64,000 nt of DNA from Candidatus Marimicrobium litorale (GTDB lineage: Bacteria > Pseudomonadota > Gammaproteobacteria > Pseudomonadales > Halieaceae), in the NCBI RefSeq assembly GCF_026262645.1, contig NZ_SHNO01000001.1, positions 2,666,001-2,730,000 of the forward strand, in the 5' to 3' direction. Shown here piece by piece: positions 19,187-28,176 of the stretch. Every line of letters starts with the position of its first letter. Positions within the stretch are counted from its first letter, which is position 1. The translations under genes and the position numbers were made by a program. The notes under the pieces were generated by a model, which did not search any database, was not told the origin of the DNA, and saw only the letters and a list, made by a program, of their open reading frames with translations.

Positions 19187-19354
19187 ATGGCTAAACCCAA
19201 TTATTCTTTCGAGAAACGGCAGCGGGAAATCGCGAAGAAAAAGAAGAAAGAAGAAAAGCGCCTTAAAAAAGCTGAGGCAAAAAATATCCCATCTCAGGAT
19301 GCTGAATTGCCGGGAAACAGTGACAATATCACTGATAATACTGGCGATTTATAG
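19187..19354 (+). CDS. 55-residue lysine-rich small protein upstream of csp
   Basis: Too short for most gene callers. ATG 19187, preceded by TAGGTAGG at 19171-19179, encodes MAKPNYSFEKRQREIAKKKK, then a continued Lys/Glu helix and an acidic-polar tail ending TDNTGDL. Codon use and composition look genuine. From memory, very similar short proteins (MxKPNYxFEKRQRELAKKKKK) are widespread in gammaproteobacteria; they have no known role. The strongly basic helix suggests nucleic-acid or ribosome association (inference). It lies 93 bases before a cold-shock gene on the same strand. Confidence 0.75.
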   Translation: MAKPNYSFEKRQREIAKKKKKEEKRLKKAEAKNIPSQDAELPGNSDNITDNTGDL

Positions 19355-19447
19355 CAATTTGATGTAAATAGACTTACGATTCGTCTTCGTTTCTGTGAAC
19401 TCGAACGTAAATCAACAGAATTAATCATTACATAGTGAGGAAGTAAC

Positions 19448-19654
19448 ATGAGTAAAGGTACCGTTAAGTGGTTTAACGCTGACAAAGGCTTCGGCTTCAT
19501 TACACCTGAAGACGGCGGAAAGGATCTGTTTGTTCATCATTCGGAAATACAAAGTGGCGGCGGTTTTGCGACACTTAATGATGGCCAGGCCGTTGAATTT
19601 GAAGTGGGTCAAGGTCAAAAAGGCCCCTGTGCAAACAAGGTCGTCCCGCTCTAG
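19448..19654 (+). CDS. CspA-family cold-shock protein
   Basis: 68 residues, ATG 19448 with TGAGGAAG upstream. RNP-1 (DKGFGFI) and RNP-2 (DLFVHHSEI) RNA-binding motifs are intact in a single OB-fold domain starting [11 protein letters not shown]. It binds single-stranded RNA or DNA and melts mRNA structure. The leader from 19355 is AT-rich. A second csp gene is at 44687; the two proteins differ in the loop after RNP-2. Confidence 0.95.
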   Translation: MSKGTVKWFNADKGFGFITPEDGGKDLFVHHSEIQSGGGFATLNDGQAVEFEVGQGQKGPCANKVVPL

Positions 19655-20020
19655 ATATCCAGAGTACAACACGTCAATTCAGCCGGGGCGGCTTACCACG
19701 CGCCCCCGTTGTTGACGTTACATTAGTAAGCGTGAATAAACCCCCATACTTATCGACGTCTTTTTAGTCTTTGGCTAACGCCTCGCAGGACAAACAGCTC
19801 GTTGTATTTTTAACTCGGTCGAGCGTGTCGCAGTTCAGAACCCCTTTATTCTTTACAGCCTTGCCAACAGTCTACGCGTATTTTTCTCGATTCGTACCTG
19901 CAGTCCCGCTATTGCGTCGGCCGCATTATCAGTTGTCTCGAGGGTCGCACTAGCCCCTGTGGATATGCCAATGAATATCAGCATCATGTGACAAAACGCC
20001 CCGCGGTTGAGAGGTAAATT
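19655..20020. other. intergenic region, no gene seen
   Basis: About 365 bases. A GC stem (GGGGCG at 19683-19688 pairing with CGCCCC at 19699-19704) sits some 30 bases after the csp stop and might end its transcript, but it lacks a run of T. A TTG-started frame at 19771 has no ribosome-binding site and no recognisable protein. Nothing else is supported. Confidence 0.45.
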
Positions 20021-20218
20021 ATGCGGCCTTTGGATGAACACAGTGTTTCGTGCCCCTACTGTGGCGAGTCTATCGATATACTGGTAGATCAGCAGGAGGC
20101 AGGACAAGAGTATATCGAAGACTGTCAAGTGTGCTGTAAACCCATCATTTTCAACTTAGCGGTTGATTCGATAGGAAATCTGACAGTGCATGTGAGGGAT
20201 GAAAATGAAGCCTACTGA
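20021..20218 (+). CDS. CPXCG-motif cysteine-rich small protein
   Basis: 65 residues, GAGAGG upstream of ATG 20021. The sequence has a CPYCGESI knuckle and a second pair, DCQVCCKPI, forming one zinc-ribbon-like site, in the arrangement of the CPXCG cysteine-rich family. These are small cytoplasmic proteins of unknown role. The next gene is on the same strand but 107 bases away. Confidence 0.85.
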   Translation: MRPLDEHSVSCPYCGESIDILVDQQEAGQEYIEDCQVCCKPIIFNLAVDSIGNLTVHVRDENEAY

Positions 20219-20325
20219 CCGGACGAAGTGTTAGCGCAACCCATCTATGAACGCTGCAACCGACCTGCCAGATGACGTGATAGCTGTTTATCGTGTGTCT
20301 CGGGCACCAACTAGAGGATAGGGCC

Positions 20326-20568
20326 ATGACTTACCGTTCTGCAGGATTACTTGCGTCGTTGTTATTGATGGGGGGCTGCGCGACACAATCCACCCCTTCC
20401 TCGCAGACCACGACTACCGGATCAGATCGCGATATGCATGGCTGTATTGCTTCCGCGGGATACACCTGGTGCGAACGTACGCAAGACTGCGAGCGGCCGT
20501 GGATTCTGGCTGAGAAGGAAGGCTTTAACAATACTTCCCTAGAATTTAGCGCATACTGCAGCGACTGA
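20326..20568 (+). CDS. small Cys-rich lipoprotein
   Basis: 80 residues from ATG 20326, after AGAGGATAGGG. A lipoprotein signal with lipobox LLMGGC (Cys18) is followed by a Ser/Thr linker. A compact Cys-rich module then reads GCIASAGYTWCERTQDCERPW, with a final YCSD. The Gly-Cys-x5-GYxWC pattern recurs in small periplasmic proteins, but I cannot assign a function. Its end lies 29 bases from the convergent mmsB stop. Confidence 0.78.
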   Translation: MTYRSAGLLASLLLMGGCATQSTPSSQTTTTGSDRDMHGCIASAGYTWCERTQDCERPWILAEKEGFNNTSLEFSAYCSD

Positions 20569-20597
20569 TACGATTTAGCATCGCCAGATACCCTGAA

Positions 20598-21482
20598 TCA
20601 ATCCTGCAATTTTTGCAGGATGCCGGAGAAGTCTTGCTGACCATTACCCGCGCTCTGGTACTCCATATACAGACTTTGTGCCAGTTGCCCCATGACGTTT
20701 TTCACACCGCTTTGCTCGGCAATCTCCATAGCAAGACCGAGATCTTTCACCATCAGGTCGACCATAAAGCCAGGCTGGTAATCATGACTGGCGGGCGCGG
20801 CTTCCATCACCCCAGGATAAGGGTTATACACCTCTAGTGACCAGTTGCGGCCGGAAGAGGCCAGCATAATATCAGACAGGACTTTCGGAACGAGTCCATT
20901 CCGAGCACCCATTTCAAGCGCCTCACAGGTGCCGATCATTTGGATTGCCAGCAGCATATTATTACAGCCCTTGGCTACCTGCCCGCTCCCGGCAGGGCCA
21001 GCATGAAAAATATTCTTGCCCATGTCTTTCAGGATAATCTCGGCTTTTTTGAAGGTCTCTGCGCTGCCGCCGCACATGAACGCGAGCGTTCCCGCAGCTG
21101 CCGCGGCGACACCCCCGGAAACGGGAGCGTCCATGAAGCCAATGTTCATCGTAGCAGCGGCCTCACCGACTGTCCGCGCAGTGGCAGCATCGATCGTGCT
21201 GCAATCGAGTACGGTCGTAGCGATGTCCAGTTTTGCGAGCAGACCAGTATCCCCGAGGTAGGTGCCCGCTACATGCTTACCAGCGGGTAGCATAGAAATC
21301 ACATAATCAGCCCCCACCACAGCCTCCGCCGCGGTGGCGGCAATCGAAGCGCCCGCGCTTGCCAATTGATCGCAGGCTACCTGCGCCAAGTCAAAAACCA
21401 CCACGTTGTGGCTAGCCTTCACCAGGTTAGTGGCCATTGGGCCGCCCATATTCCCAAGGCCTATAAATGCAACATTAGCCAT
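20598..21482 (-). CDS. mmsB: 3-hydroxyisobutyrate dehydrogenase
   Basis: 294 residues. The N-terminal NAD motif is VAFIGLGNMGGPMATNL, the substrate-binding signature DAPVSGGVAAAAAGTL, and the catalytic Lys lies in GSGQVAKGCNN (Lys about 170). It oxidises 3-hydroxyisobutyrate to methylmalonate semialdehyde in valine breakdown. It is the last gene of a five-gene minus-strand operon, 24 bases after the hydrolase gene. Confidence 0.95.
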   Translation of the reverse strand: MANVAFIGLGNMGGPMATNLVKASHNVVVFDLAQVACDQLASAGASIAATAAEAVVGADYVISMLPAGKHVAGTYLGDTGLLAKLDIATTVLDCSTIDAATARTVGEAAATMNIGFMDAPVSGGVAAAAAGTLAFMCGGSAETFKKAEIILKDMGKNIFHAGPAGSGQVAKGCNNMLLAIQMIGTCEALEMGARNGLVPKVLSDIMLASSGRNWSLEVYNPYPGVMEAAPASHDYQPGFMVDLMVKDLGLAMEIAEQSGVKNVMGQLAQSLYMEYQSAGNGQQDFSGILQKLQD

Positions 21483-21506
21483 TATTCAATACCCCTCGTC
21501 ATTCGG

Positions 21507-22619
21507 TTACAGGTCTGCCAGCGGATTGCTATTCCAGGGATCACTGAAAAAATTTGCCAGTACACTCTCTGGCACATCCCGGGAGGTCTTGTATTGCCAG
21601 CTTGGACTGCGGTCTTTGTCAATCAGCAGTGCGCGCACACCCTCGGCAAACTCCGGATGGCGGACGATGTTGGTCGCCAGGCGAACTTCGGACTGGAAGA
21701 TTTCTTTCAAAGAGGCGTGCCGGTTCTCCGCCAACTGCCGCGCGATCCACAGAGCCGCAAGAGGCGAACCATGCGCAAGGCTTTTGCCGGCTTTGGATAA
21801 CCACGGGTCCTGAGTCTGCAGTGACACAATATTGTTAATAATCTCGTGGATATCATCACCGTCACACAGGGTATTGATAGAGCCGAGGTGCGGCTCTACC
21901 TGTCCACCGGGGCACTGAGCGATACTCTGCTCAGCAAAAGGCCGCAGTGCGTGGCGCACAAGGCCATGATTTTTCGCCGGGTCAGTCGACCATTGCTGAG
22001 CGAGCAAGCTGTCGACCACCGCGGCCTTGTGCTCGCTGGTAATAAAACGGTCGGCAATACCCGTGTAGATGGCGTCCGCGGCGTTAATGGAGGCACCGGT
22101 CAAAGCCAGGAACTGACCCGAACTGCCGGGCATGTGATTCAGGAACCAGGTGCCGCCGACATCGGGAAACAAGGCAATCGTGACCTCTGGCATAGCGATA
22201 CGGGTTTTCTCTGTCACCACTCGATGCGAACAACCTGCCATGACACCCAAACCTCCGCCCATCACAATGCCGTGACCCCAGCAGACAATGGGCTTGTGAT
22301 AGGTATGAAGTGTATAGTTCATCCGGTATTCACGAGCGAAGAAGTTCTCAGCATAGTCGCAGGGCCCTCCCGGTGTTTCCACCGACGACTTGTGCAGTGC
22401 CTGCACGTCGCCGCCAGCACAAAAAGCTTTTTCGCCAGCACCTTCGATAAACACCGCGCCGATATCATCAGCCTCGCGCCAGACGTCCAGTTGTGCCTGC
22501 AACAAATCTACCATTTCAAGCGTGAGGGAGTTCAAGGTTGCCGCGACACTCAGTGTTACCCGGCCAAGTTTGCGGGCTCCGGCCGGCAATTCCTCAAACA
22601 GAATAGGGGCATCAGACAT
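21507..22619 (-). CDS. 3-hydroxyisobutyryl-CoA hydrolase
   Basis: 370 residues, longer than hydratases, as expected for HIBYL-CoA hydrolases. FCAGGDVQALH, HGIVMGGGLGVMAGC, the glutamate of AMPEVTIALFPDVGG and the Asp that follows it are the diagnostic residues. It releases 3-hydroxyisobutyrate from its CoA ester, feeding MmsB. It sits 12 bases after the enoyl-CoA hydratase gene. Gene order and sequence agree on valine catabolism. Confidence 0.93.
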   Translation of the reverse strand: MSDAPILFEELPAGARKLGRVTLSVAATLNSLTLEMVDLLQAQLDVWREADDIGAVFIEGAGEKAFCAGGDVQALHKSSVETPGGPCDYAENFFAREYRMNYTLHTYHKPIVCWGHGIVMGGGLGVMAGCSHRVVTEKTRIAMPEVTIALFPDVGGTWFLNHMPGSSGQFLALTGASINAADAIYTGIADRFITSEHKAAVVDSLLAQQWSTDPAKNHGLVRHALRPFAEQSIAQCPGGQVEPHLGSINTLCDGDDIHEIINNIVSLQTQDPWLSKAGKSLAHGSPLAALWIARQLAENRHASLKEIFQSEVRLATNIVRHPEFAEGVRALLIDKDRSPSWQYKTSRDVPESVLANFFSDPWNSNPLADL

Positions 22620-22631
22620 GTGTAATTTTCC

Positions 22632-23420
22632 TTAGCTGTTCTTCCAGTCGGGCTTACGCTTTTCGAGAAATGCGTTAACGCCTTCTTTCTGATCTTCTGT
22701 CGAAAATAGGTCTACGAAAAGATCACGCTCTCCTTGCAAGCCATCGCCAATCGCCTTGTCGCGGGCGGAGTGAATGAGGGTCTTGCACATTCGCACGGAT
22801 GTGGGGCTTTGATTCCCCACCTGTTCGGCCAGCTTCAGGGCGCGCTCCAAAGACTCACCCTTGCCGACAACCTCCTCTACCAAACCGATACGCTCGGCAG
22901 TAGCCGCATCCAGACGTTCACCACACAATATGACGCGCTTCGCCCAGCCCTCGCCCGCCAGCCAAGCCAAACGCTGAGTGCCTCCTGCGCAAGGCAACAA
23001 TCCTACCTTGGCTTCGGGCAGCGCCATCTGAGCCTGCTCCTCTGCAATCCGTATATCGCAAGCCAGTGCCACCTCAAGACCGCCGCCCATAGCGAAACCA
23101 TTGACCGCCGCGATGGACACTCCGCGAAAATTCGAAAGGGTCTCAAAAGCCTCGCCGAAATAGCGTGCCATTTCTCCGGCAGTCTGCGGGTCGCCATCGG
23201 CAAATAGTTTTAGATCAGCACCGGCAGAAAAGAATTTCTCTCCCTCACCAGTAATCACTAGCGCGTAGATAGACTTATCTTCGTTCAACTTCTCCACGGC
23301 ATCGCGCAATGCAGGCAGGCTCTCCACATCCCAGGTATTTGCTGCGGGGTTGTCGATGGTCAGCAATGCGACGCTGTCACGAATCTCAATTTTCAGTTTA
23401 TCCGATGTGCTTATACTCAC
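22632..23420 (-). CDS. enoyl-CoA hydratase (valine operon)
   Basis: 262 residues. Both catalytic glutamates are present (GGGLEVALACDIRIA and ALPEAKVGLLPCAGG), unlike the other two crotonases in this window. In this operon it should hydrate methacrylyl-CoA to 3-hydroxyisobutyryl-CoA. Its start overlaps the acyl-CoA dehydrogenase stop (ATGA, four bases), showing coupling. Confidence 0.93.
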   Translation of the reverse strand: MSISTSDKLKIEIRDSVALLTIDNPAANTWDVESLPALRDAVEKLNEDKSIYALVITGEGEKFFSAGADLKLFADGDPQTAGEMARYFGEAFETLSNFRGVSIAAVNGFAMGGGLEVALACDIRIAEEQAQMALPEAKVGLLPCAGGTQRLAWLAGEGWAKRVILCGERLDAATAERIGLVEEVVGKGESLERALKLAEQVGNQSPTSVRMCKTLIHSARDKAIGDGLQGERDLFVDLFSTEDQKEGVNAFLEKRKPDWKNS

Positions 23421-24577
23421 TTGATAATCTCCAGTGCGCCTTCCATTAACAGTTTGCGGGAAACAATAACCCGCATAATCTCGTTGGTTCCCTCAAGGAT
23501 TTGATGAACGCGGGTATCGCGCACGTGCCGCTCCATGGGGTATTCCCGGATGTATCCATAGCCACCGAATAATTGCAGAGCGCTGTTACACACCTCGAAG
23601 CCCACATCAGTGGCAAAGCGCTTCGCCATGGCACAGTATGTGGACGCTTGGGAATCTTTGATGTCAAGCTTGTAAGCCGCAAGCCGCACCATTTGCCGCG
23701 CAGCCACCAGTTCGGTGAGCATGTCCGCCAGCTTAAACTGAGTGGATTGAAAATCTGCGATCGCACTACCGAACTGCTTGCGCTCCTGCACGTAGGTGGT
23801 GGCTTCTTCCAACGCCTGCTGGGCAGTGCCGACACTGCAAGTAGCAATATTGATACGCCCGCCGTCAAGCCCTTCCATCGCAATGGCGAAGCCCTGTCCC
23901 TCTTCACCCAGTCGATTGGCTATCGGCACACGCACGTCCTCAAACGTAATCATGCGCGTGGGCTGAGCATTCCATCCCATTTTATCTTCTTTTTTGCCGT
24001 AGGAAATGCCCGGCGCGTCCGCAGGAATCAATAAAGCGGTAATACCTTTGGGTCCCGTCTCTCCGGTGCGCAGCATGACTACCAGCACATCGGTTTCACC
24101 GGCACCAGAAATAAATACCTTGGTGCCATTGACGATGTAATCGTCCCCATCCCTTTTCGCTGTGGTACCAAGGGAGGCTGCATCGGAGCCCGCGCCCGGT
24201 TCGGTCAGGCAGTAAGAAGCCAGCTTGGTGCCCACAGTGAGTGACGGACACCACTGCTCGATAGTGGCCTCGGAACAGTAGCGACCAATCATGTTGGTCA
24301 CCATGTTGTGAATTGTCAGGAAAGCAGCGGTTGCGGTACAGCCCTTGGACAACTCCTCCACGATAAGGCTGGCATCCAACCGCGTCATGGCGAGGCCACA
24401 GGCATTTTCCGGGGTGTACATGCCCATAAATCCGAGTTCACCGGCCTGTTGCAGTGCTTCCTTGGGGAAAATCGCGTGTTCATCCCACCTCGCGGCATTG
24501 GGCGCGAGCACGCCGTCTGAAAATGCTCGGGCACTTTCGACAAAAGCCTTTTGGTCCTCTGTCAGAGAAAAATCCAT
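23417..24577 (-). CDS. acyl-CoA dehydrogenase, isobutyryl-CoA type
   Basis: 386 residues with the standard three-domain fold. FAD/substrate signatures include CLTEPGAGSDAASL, QLFGGYGYIREYPMERHVRD and the C-terminal HQILEGTNEIMRVIVSR with the catalytic Glu of EGT. Position between an aldehyde dehydrogenase and the methacrylyl-CoA hydratase indicates oxidation of isobutyryl-CoA (2-methyl-branched). Electrons should pass to ETF, which is not encoded here. Confidence 0.93.
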   Translation of the reverse strand: MDFSLTEDQKAFVESARAFSDGVLAPNAARWDEHAIFPKEALQQAGELGFMGMYTPENACGLAMTRLDASLIVEELSKGCTATAAFLTIHNMVTNMIGRYCSEATIEQWCPSLTVGTKLASYCLTEPGAGSDAASLGTTAKRDGDDYIVNGTKVFISGAGETDVLVVMLRTGETGPKGITALLIPADAPGISYGKKEDKMGWNAQPTRMITFEDVRVPIANRLGEEGQGFAIAMEGLDGGRINIATCSVGTAQQALEEATTYVQERKQFGSAIADFQSTQFKLADMLTELVAARQMVRLAAYKLDIKDSQASTYCAMAKRFATDVGFEVCNSALQLFGGYGYIREYPMERHVRDTRVHQILEGTNEIMRVIVSRKLLMEGALEIIK

Positions 24578-24663
24578 GTCGATGCTCCTCGAAAGAAAAA
24601 AGGGCGCTAAAAAGACGGCTCTCGCAGGAAACTGAGCCCGCGTAAAACCGTTATATTTTAATG

Positions 24664-26088
24664 CTAAAACCTGCCGATGACAGCGCCAAACAGTTCGTTA
24701 TCCGAGGGAATCTCCTTGCTCTTGGCCAGCGGCTTGGAAACCCAGGTCTCGTTGATCAGATCGCGCCAGGTGATATTGTGGTTGATACTGTTACCGCCCC
24801 AGGAACCGCAGCCCAACGAAAATGTCTGACGCATACCGTTCCAAAGGTTGCCACTGTTGGAAGCGGCCTGTGGCTGGTTAACCATGACACGAGAGGTGCG
24901 CGTGGCCGCGGCCAGCTTCATGACGTTGTGGTCGTTGTAGGAGTATATGCCGCAGCTATGGCCTTGGCCCTGATAGGCCTGAATACGGTTGGTGAGATCA
25001 ATAGCCTCATCGATATCTTTCACCTTGTAAAAGGCCATCGTTACGGTGAGCTTCTCGCCGGAGAAGGGGTGATCCGGACCGGCGCCGGTCTCTGGAATAA
25101 TCAGGAACTGGCGCCCCTCGGGCAAGTCAAAGCCTGCCTGCCCCGCGATCACCGCCGCAGGCTGCGCCACAATCTTGGCGTTGATGTGGCCATCTTCCCA
25201 CAGTACGTTTTGCAACCTCGCTTTCTCCTCTTCATTTACGAGATAGCCACCCTCGGCTTTGAGCTTCTCCAGAAACTCCTCGTAAATCGATTCGAATACC
25301 AGCACCGCATTGTCTGACGAACAGGAGGCAGCAAGATCGAGCGTTTTGGAAATGCGGATCTTTTCCGCGGCTTCATTCAGGTCAGCCGTGTCATCCACGG
25401 TAATTACCGCGTTACCTACGCCCACGCCCAGCGCGGGCGTGCCAGAGGAGTAAGCGGCATTGACCATGGCGCCTCCTCCGGTAGCCAGAATACGGTCACA
25501 CTGGCGCATGAGCTCATTGGTCTTGTCCAGGGAAGGCACATCAATACTCTGCACCAGGTCCGCCGGTCCGCCCATCGCAACAATGGCTTCACGCATGTAG
25601 TCACAAATTTTCTTGTTAGTCAGCTTCGCTCGAGGATGCGGTGCTATGATGATCGCATTGCGTCCCTTCACCGCAGAAATTGACTTAATCACCGGAGTGG
25701 CTTCGGGGTTAGTAGAAGGAGATAACGCACCGATCACGCCAACAGGCTTCGCGATCTTGATGATATTGCGTTCCGGGTCTTCCTCGATCACACCAACAGA
25801 CCTATCGTCGATAATGTCCATCAGAGTGGCGCGTGTCTTGCGGTGGATTTTGAGGTACTTTCCCTCGTAATTCCCAAGCTGTGTCTCCTCCACGGTAAAG
25901 CGCGCAATTTCCTCTGACCGCTCTTCCTGCGCCACCGCCCAGACCATGGCGGTGATCAGTTCATCCACCTGCTCCTGAGTGTATTCAGCAATTCTTGCCT
26001 GTGCCACGCGGGCACGCTCCATCATCGACGCTACGTCGTCTCGCGCTGCTTCCAGTTCCGGGCTGATTATGTCTTCACTTTTATTCAT
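24664..26088 (-). CDS. CoA-acylating aldehyde dehydrogenase (EutE/SauS-like) in the mmsA position
   Basis: 474 residues from ATG 26088, with GGGAGC about eight bases upstream; a longer in-frame extension to 26220 lacks a ribosome-binding site. Catalytic Cys is in LAASCSSDNAVLVF, and the NAD-binding loop is PVGVIGALSPSTNPEATP. These motifs are of the AdhE/EutE/sulfoacetaldehyde-dehydrogenase class, not MmsA. The gene leads the valine operon, where methylmalonate-semialdehyde dehydrogenase is expected, 86 bases before the acyl-CoA dehydrogenase. It may have taken over the acylating oxidation to propionyl-CoA, or serve a different aldehyde; sequence alone cannot decide. Confidence 0.85.
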   Translation of the reverse strand: MNKSEDIISPELEAARDDVASMMERARVAQARIAEYTQEQVDELITAMVWAVAQEERSEEIARFTVEETQLGNYEGKYLKIHRKTRATLMDIIDDRSVGVIEEDPERNIIKIAKPVGVIGALSPSTNPEATPVIKSISAVKGRNAIIIAPHPRAKLTNKKICDYMREAIVAMGGPADLVQSIDVPSLDKTNELMRQCDRILATGGGAMVNAAYSSGTPALGVGVGNAVITVDDTADLNEAAEKIRISKTLDLAASCSSDNAVLVFESIYEEFLEKLKAEGGYLVNEEEKARLQNVLWEDGHINAKIVAQPAAVIAGQAGFDLPEGRQFLIIPETGAGPDHPFSGEKLTVTMAFYKVKDIDEAIDLTNRIQAYQGQGHSCGIYSYNDHNVMKLAAATRTSRVMVNQPQAASNSGNLWNGMRQTFSLGCGSWGGNSINHNITWRDLINETWVSKPLAKSKEIPSDNELFGAVIGRF

Positions 26089-26286
26089 CGTTGCATGCTC
26101 CCGCTGTGAAATTAGGACGGCGGCGGCCCAGGATGTGACCCCTTCGCTGCACTCGCTGCTCAAATAGTGTGCGCCAGAATACCCGTGACCAGCACACCGA
26201 CCAAGGGAAGAAATTGTCAAATATATGGATTATATTGTTATTTTATAAGACAATAGTGGCAACCCCAGCCCGGCCCAGGCCCCGTC

Positions 26287-27171
26287 ATGAGTGCACCCTC
26301 CAAGTGGCCGCTGCCAGAAAACGGTATTCGGTTCCTTACGCCCGCCTTTATGCGTAAAAAACTGGCACGACATCCTCTCACACGGGAATGCTATCCCACC
26401 GCTATGGGGTTCTATCCCCGCGCCGAAAAACACCGCATGGAGCGTCAACGCCATGACGACAACCTGTTAATTTATTGTGTAGAGGGTCGGGGGATAGCCT
26501 CCGCTGACGGATGGCGCGGGGAGATCGGGGCGGGAGACGCACTGCTACTGCCCCAGGGCACGACGCACCACTATGAAGCCGACAACGACGAGCCCTGGAG
26601 TATTTACTGGGTGCACTACCAGGGCACCAGCACGGCGGTGTTCAACCAATACCTTGGTGACCGGGAGGGCGCCCCACCGGTGCTGCCGGTAGGGATATCG
26701 CCTCAGCTCGTAGCGCATTTTCGGGGCCTGCTGGCCGTGCAGCGCACCGGGTACAGTAACCGCGCTTTCATCAACGCCGCCAACCAGCTACGCCACCTGC
26801 TCACCCATATCACCCTGGATATGCGACAGGCCAGCGCTGCGCGGCATGACAATCTGGATCTTGAGGCCGTGCAGAACCTGATGCTGGAACACATCGGACA
26901 ACCGCTGGCACTGAATACCCTGGCCGCCGCCGCCAATCTGTCCCGCTTCCACTTTTCCAAAAAGTACAAAGCATTGACCGGTTATTCTCCAATCAAGCAC
27001 TTTCTCAACATGAAAATGGAACACGCCTGCCACCTGCTGGATTCCACGCAACTAAGCGTCAAGGGAGTGGCGGTTGCCCTGGGATACGACGACCAGCTCT
27101 ACTTTTCCAGGCAGTTCAGCAAAACCGTAGGGCTATCACCCCGTGCTTACCGGCGGAGCGTCCGTGGGTAA
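26287..27171 (+). CDS. AraC-family regulator, MmsR-like
   Basis: 294 residues. The N-terminal cupin sensor (DNLLIYCVEGRGIA, LPQGTTHHYEAD) is followed by a C-terminal double HTH (residues about 195-290), with NLSRFHFSKKYKALTGYSP and VALGYDDQLYFSRQFSK. It is divergent from the valine operon across a 200-base AT-rich gap, the arrangement of mmsR and mmsAB in Pseudomonas. It probably activates the operon in response to a valine intermediate (inference). Its last 36 bases overlap the convergent LysR gene. Confidence 0.87.
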   Translation: MSAPSKWPLPENGIRFLTPAFMRKKLARHPLTRECYPTAMGFYPRAEKHRMERQRHDDNLLIYCVEGRGIASADGWRGEIGAGDALLLPQGTTHHYEADNDEPWSIYWVHYQGTSTAVFNQYLGDREGAPPVLPVGISPQLVAHFRGLLAVQRTGYSNRAFINAANQLRHLLTHITLDMRQASAARHDNLDLEAVQNLMLEHIGQPLALNTLAAAANLSRFHFSKKYKALTGYSPIKHFLNMKMEHACHLLDSTQLSVKGVAVALGYDDQLYFSRQFSKTVGLSPRAYRRSVRG

Positions 27172-28146
27172 TTCCTGCTGCACATCCGGCATCGACTCGG
27201 GCGAGCTACTCAGGTGCTTCATAAGCAGACCCCGCATCCACTGGTGAGGTGCACTCCGCGAGGTCCGAGTGTGCCTCATCAGCGACATTTTGCCGCGTTG
27301 AGAGCTGTTGGTATTGCGAATCATACGCTTCAGTTCCGCCGGCATTTCGTGTCCCACAATACGCTCCCGGTATAAACCACCTTCCTGAAAGCCGGCATTC
27401 GCCACCAGCAGCGCATCTGTGCGAGTAAGCACACCGACTGCTGAAGAAAACTGGGTCGTCTCCAGTGCAATACTGCGATGCACACCGTATTGTCCCAGCA
27501 CATCATCCACCATGCTGGTGTTCTCCCGGGTCAAGCCCGGCAGGTATAAGCGCAGGTGAGGATAGGCAAGAAAGTCCTGCAGGCTCATATCCTTCTTCGC
27601 CAGCGGATGCTCCACGCGCATATAACAACGGGGAGCAATGGCGGCAATGGGCTCCGCCAGAATGTCCCGCTCGGTTTCAAGGGCTACGAAGGCGGCGAAA
27701 TCCGCCTCGCCTTTTTTCAGCTGCTCCTGATAGTTGGGCGGTACCTCGGCCATAATGACCTGTACGTTGGGGGCAGTGTCCAGCAGCTCGGCCATCAGGC
27801 TGGGCAATAGGGACTCACAGAGGATAGGTGGCATCAGCAGCTTGAAGCTGCCGGCATAGGTATCAGCGCTGAACTCTGTGTCGCCCAACACCTGCTCGAT
27901 GGTCTCCAGCAGGGTGGGTAAATCCAGTCCCAGTTCCTCCGCCCGGGGAGTGGGAACCAGGCCGTGGGAGGTACGGGTGAATAATTCATCCTCAAAAGAA
28001 TCGCGCAGTTTTTGCAGTGTCTTCGACAGGGCGGGCTGCGATACGGACAGCCGCTCCGCAGCGCGCGTCACATTGCGCTCCTCCAGCAGGATCTGCAAAG
28101 CGACAAGCAGATTCAGATCGGTCCTTATCAGCTTGCGCGAAATCAT
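27136..28146 (-). CDS. LysR-family transcriptional regulator
   Basis: 336 residues. The N-terminal winged HTH reads LNLLVALQILLEERNVTRAA followed by ERLSVSQPALSKTLQKLRD (to about residue 60). The effector domain has the usual two Rossmann lobes (VQVIMAEVPPNYQEQLKKGE, LRLYLPGLTRENT). A polar C-terminal tail of about 40 residues is extra. No target is obvious: the AraC gene converges on it and a DUF4136 gene is divergent. A short inverted repeat sits 16 bases upstream of its start. Confidence 0.9.
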   Translation of the reverse strand: MISRKLIRTDLNLLVALQILLEERNVTRAAERLSVSQPALSKTLQKLRDSFEDELFTRTSHGLVPTPRAEELGLDLPTLLETIEQVLGDTEFSADTYAGSFKLLMPPILCESLLPSLMAELLDTAPNVQVIMAEVPPNYQEQLKKGEADFAAFVALETERDILAEPIAAIAPRCYMRVEHPLAKKDMSLQDFLAYPHLRLYLPGLTRENTSMVDDVLGQYGVHRSIALETTQFSSAVGVLTRTDALLVANAGFQEGGLYRERIVGHEMPAELKRMIRNTNSSQRGKMSLMRHTRTSRSAPHQWMRGLLMKHLSSSPESMPDVQQELPTDAPPVSTG

Positions 28147-28161
28147 GCTTTCTCCCGAGAA

Positions 28162-28176
28162 ATAACTTATGGTTAT
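28162..28176. promoter_or_regulatory. possible LysR-type autoregulatory palindrome
   Basis: ATAAC-ttatg-GTTAT is a perfect five-base inverted repeat with a five-base spacer, 16-30 bases upstream of the LysR start. T-N11-A style dyads are usual LysR binding sites. A second dyad, AGTTT...AAACT, follows within 10 bases. Short enough to be chance. Confidence 0.35.

Noticed and set aside
19771-19953. 60-codon frame in the gap after csp
   Set aside because: TTG start, no ribosome-binding site, no known pattern.
20601-20621. ATCCTGCAA/TTGCAGGAT inverted repeat after the small lipoprotein
   Set aside because: It lies in the last codons of mmsB (LQKLQD) and has no T run; too weak to call a terminator.
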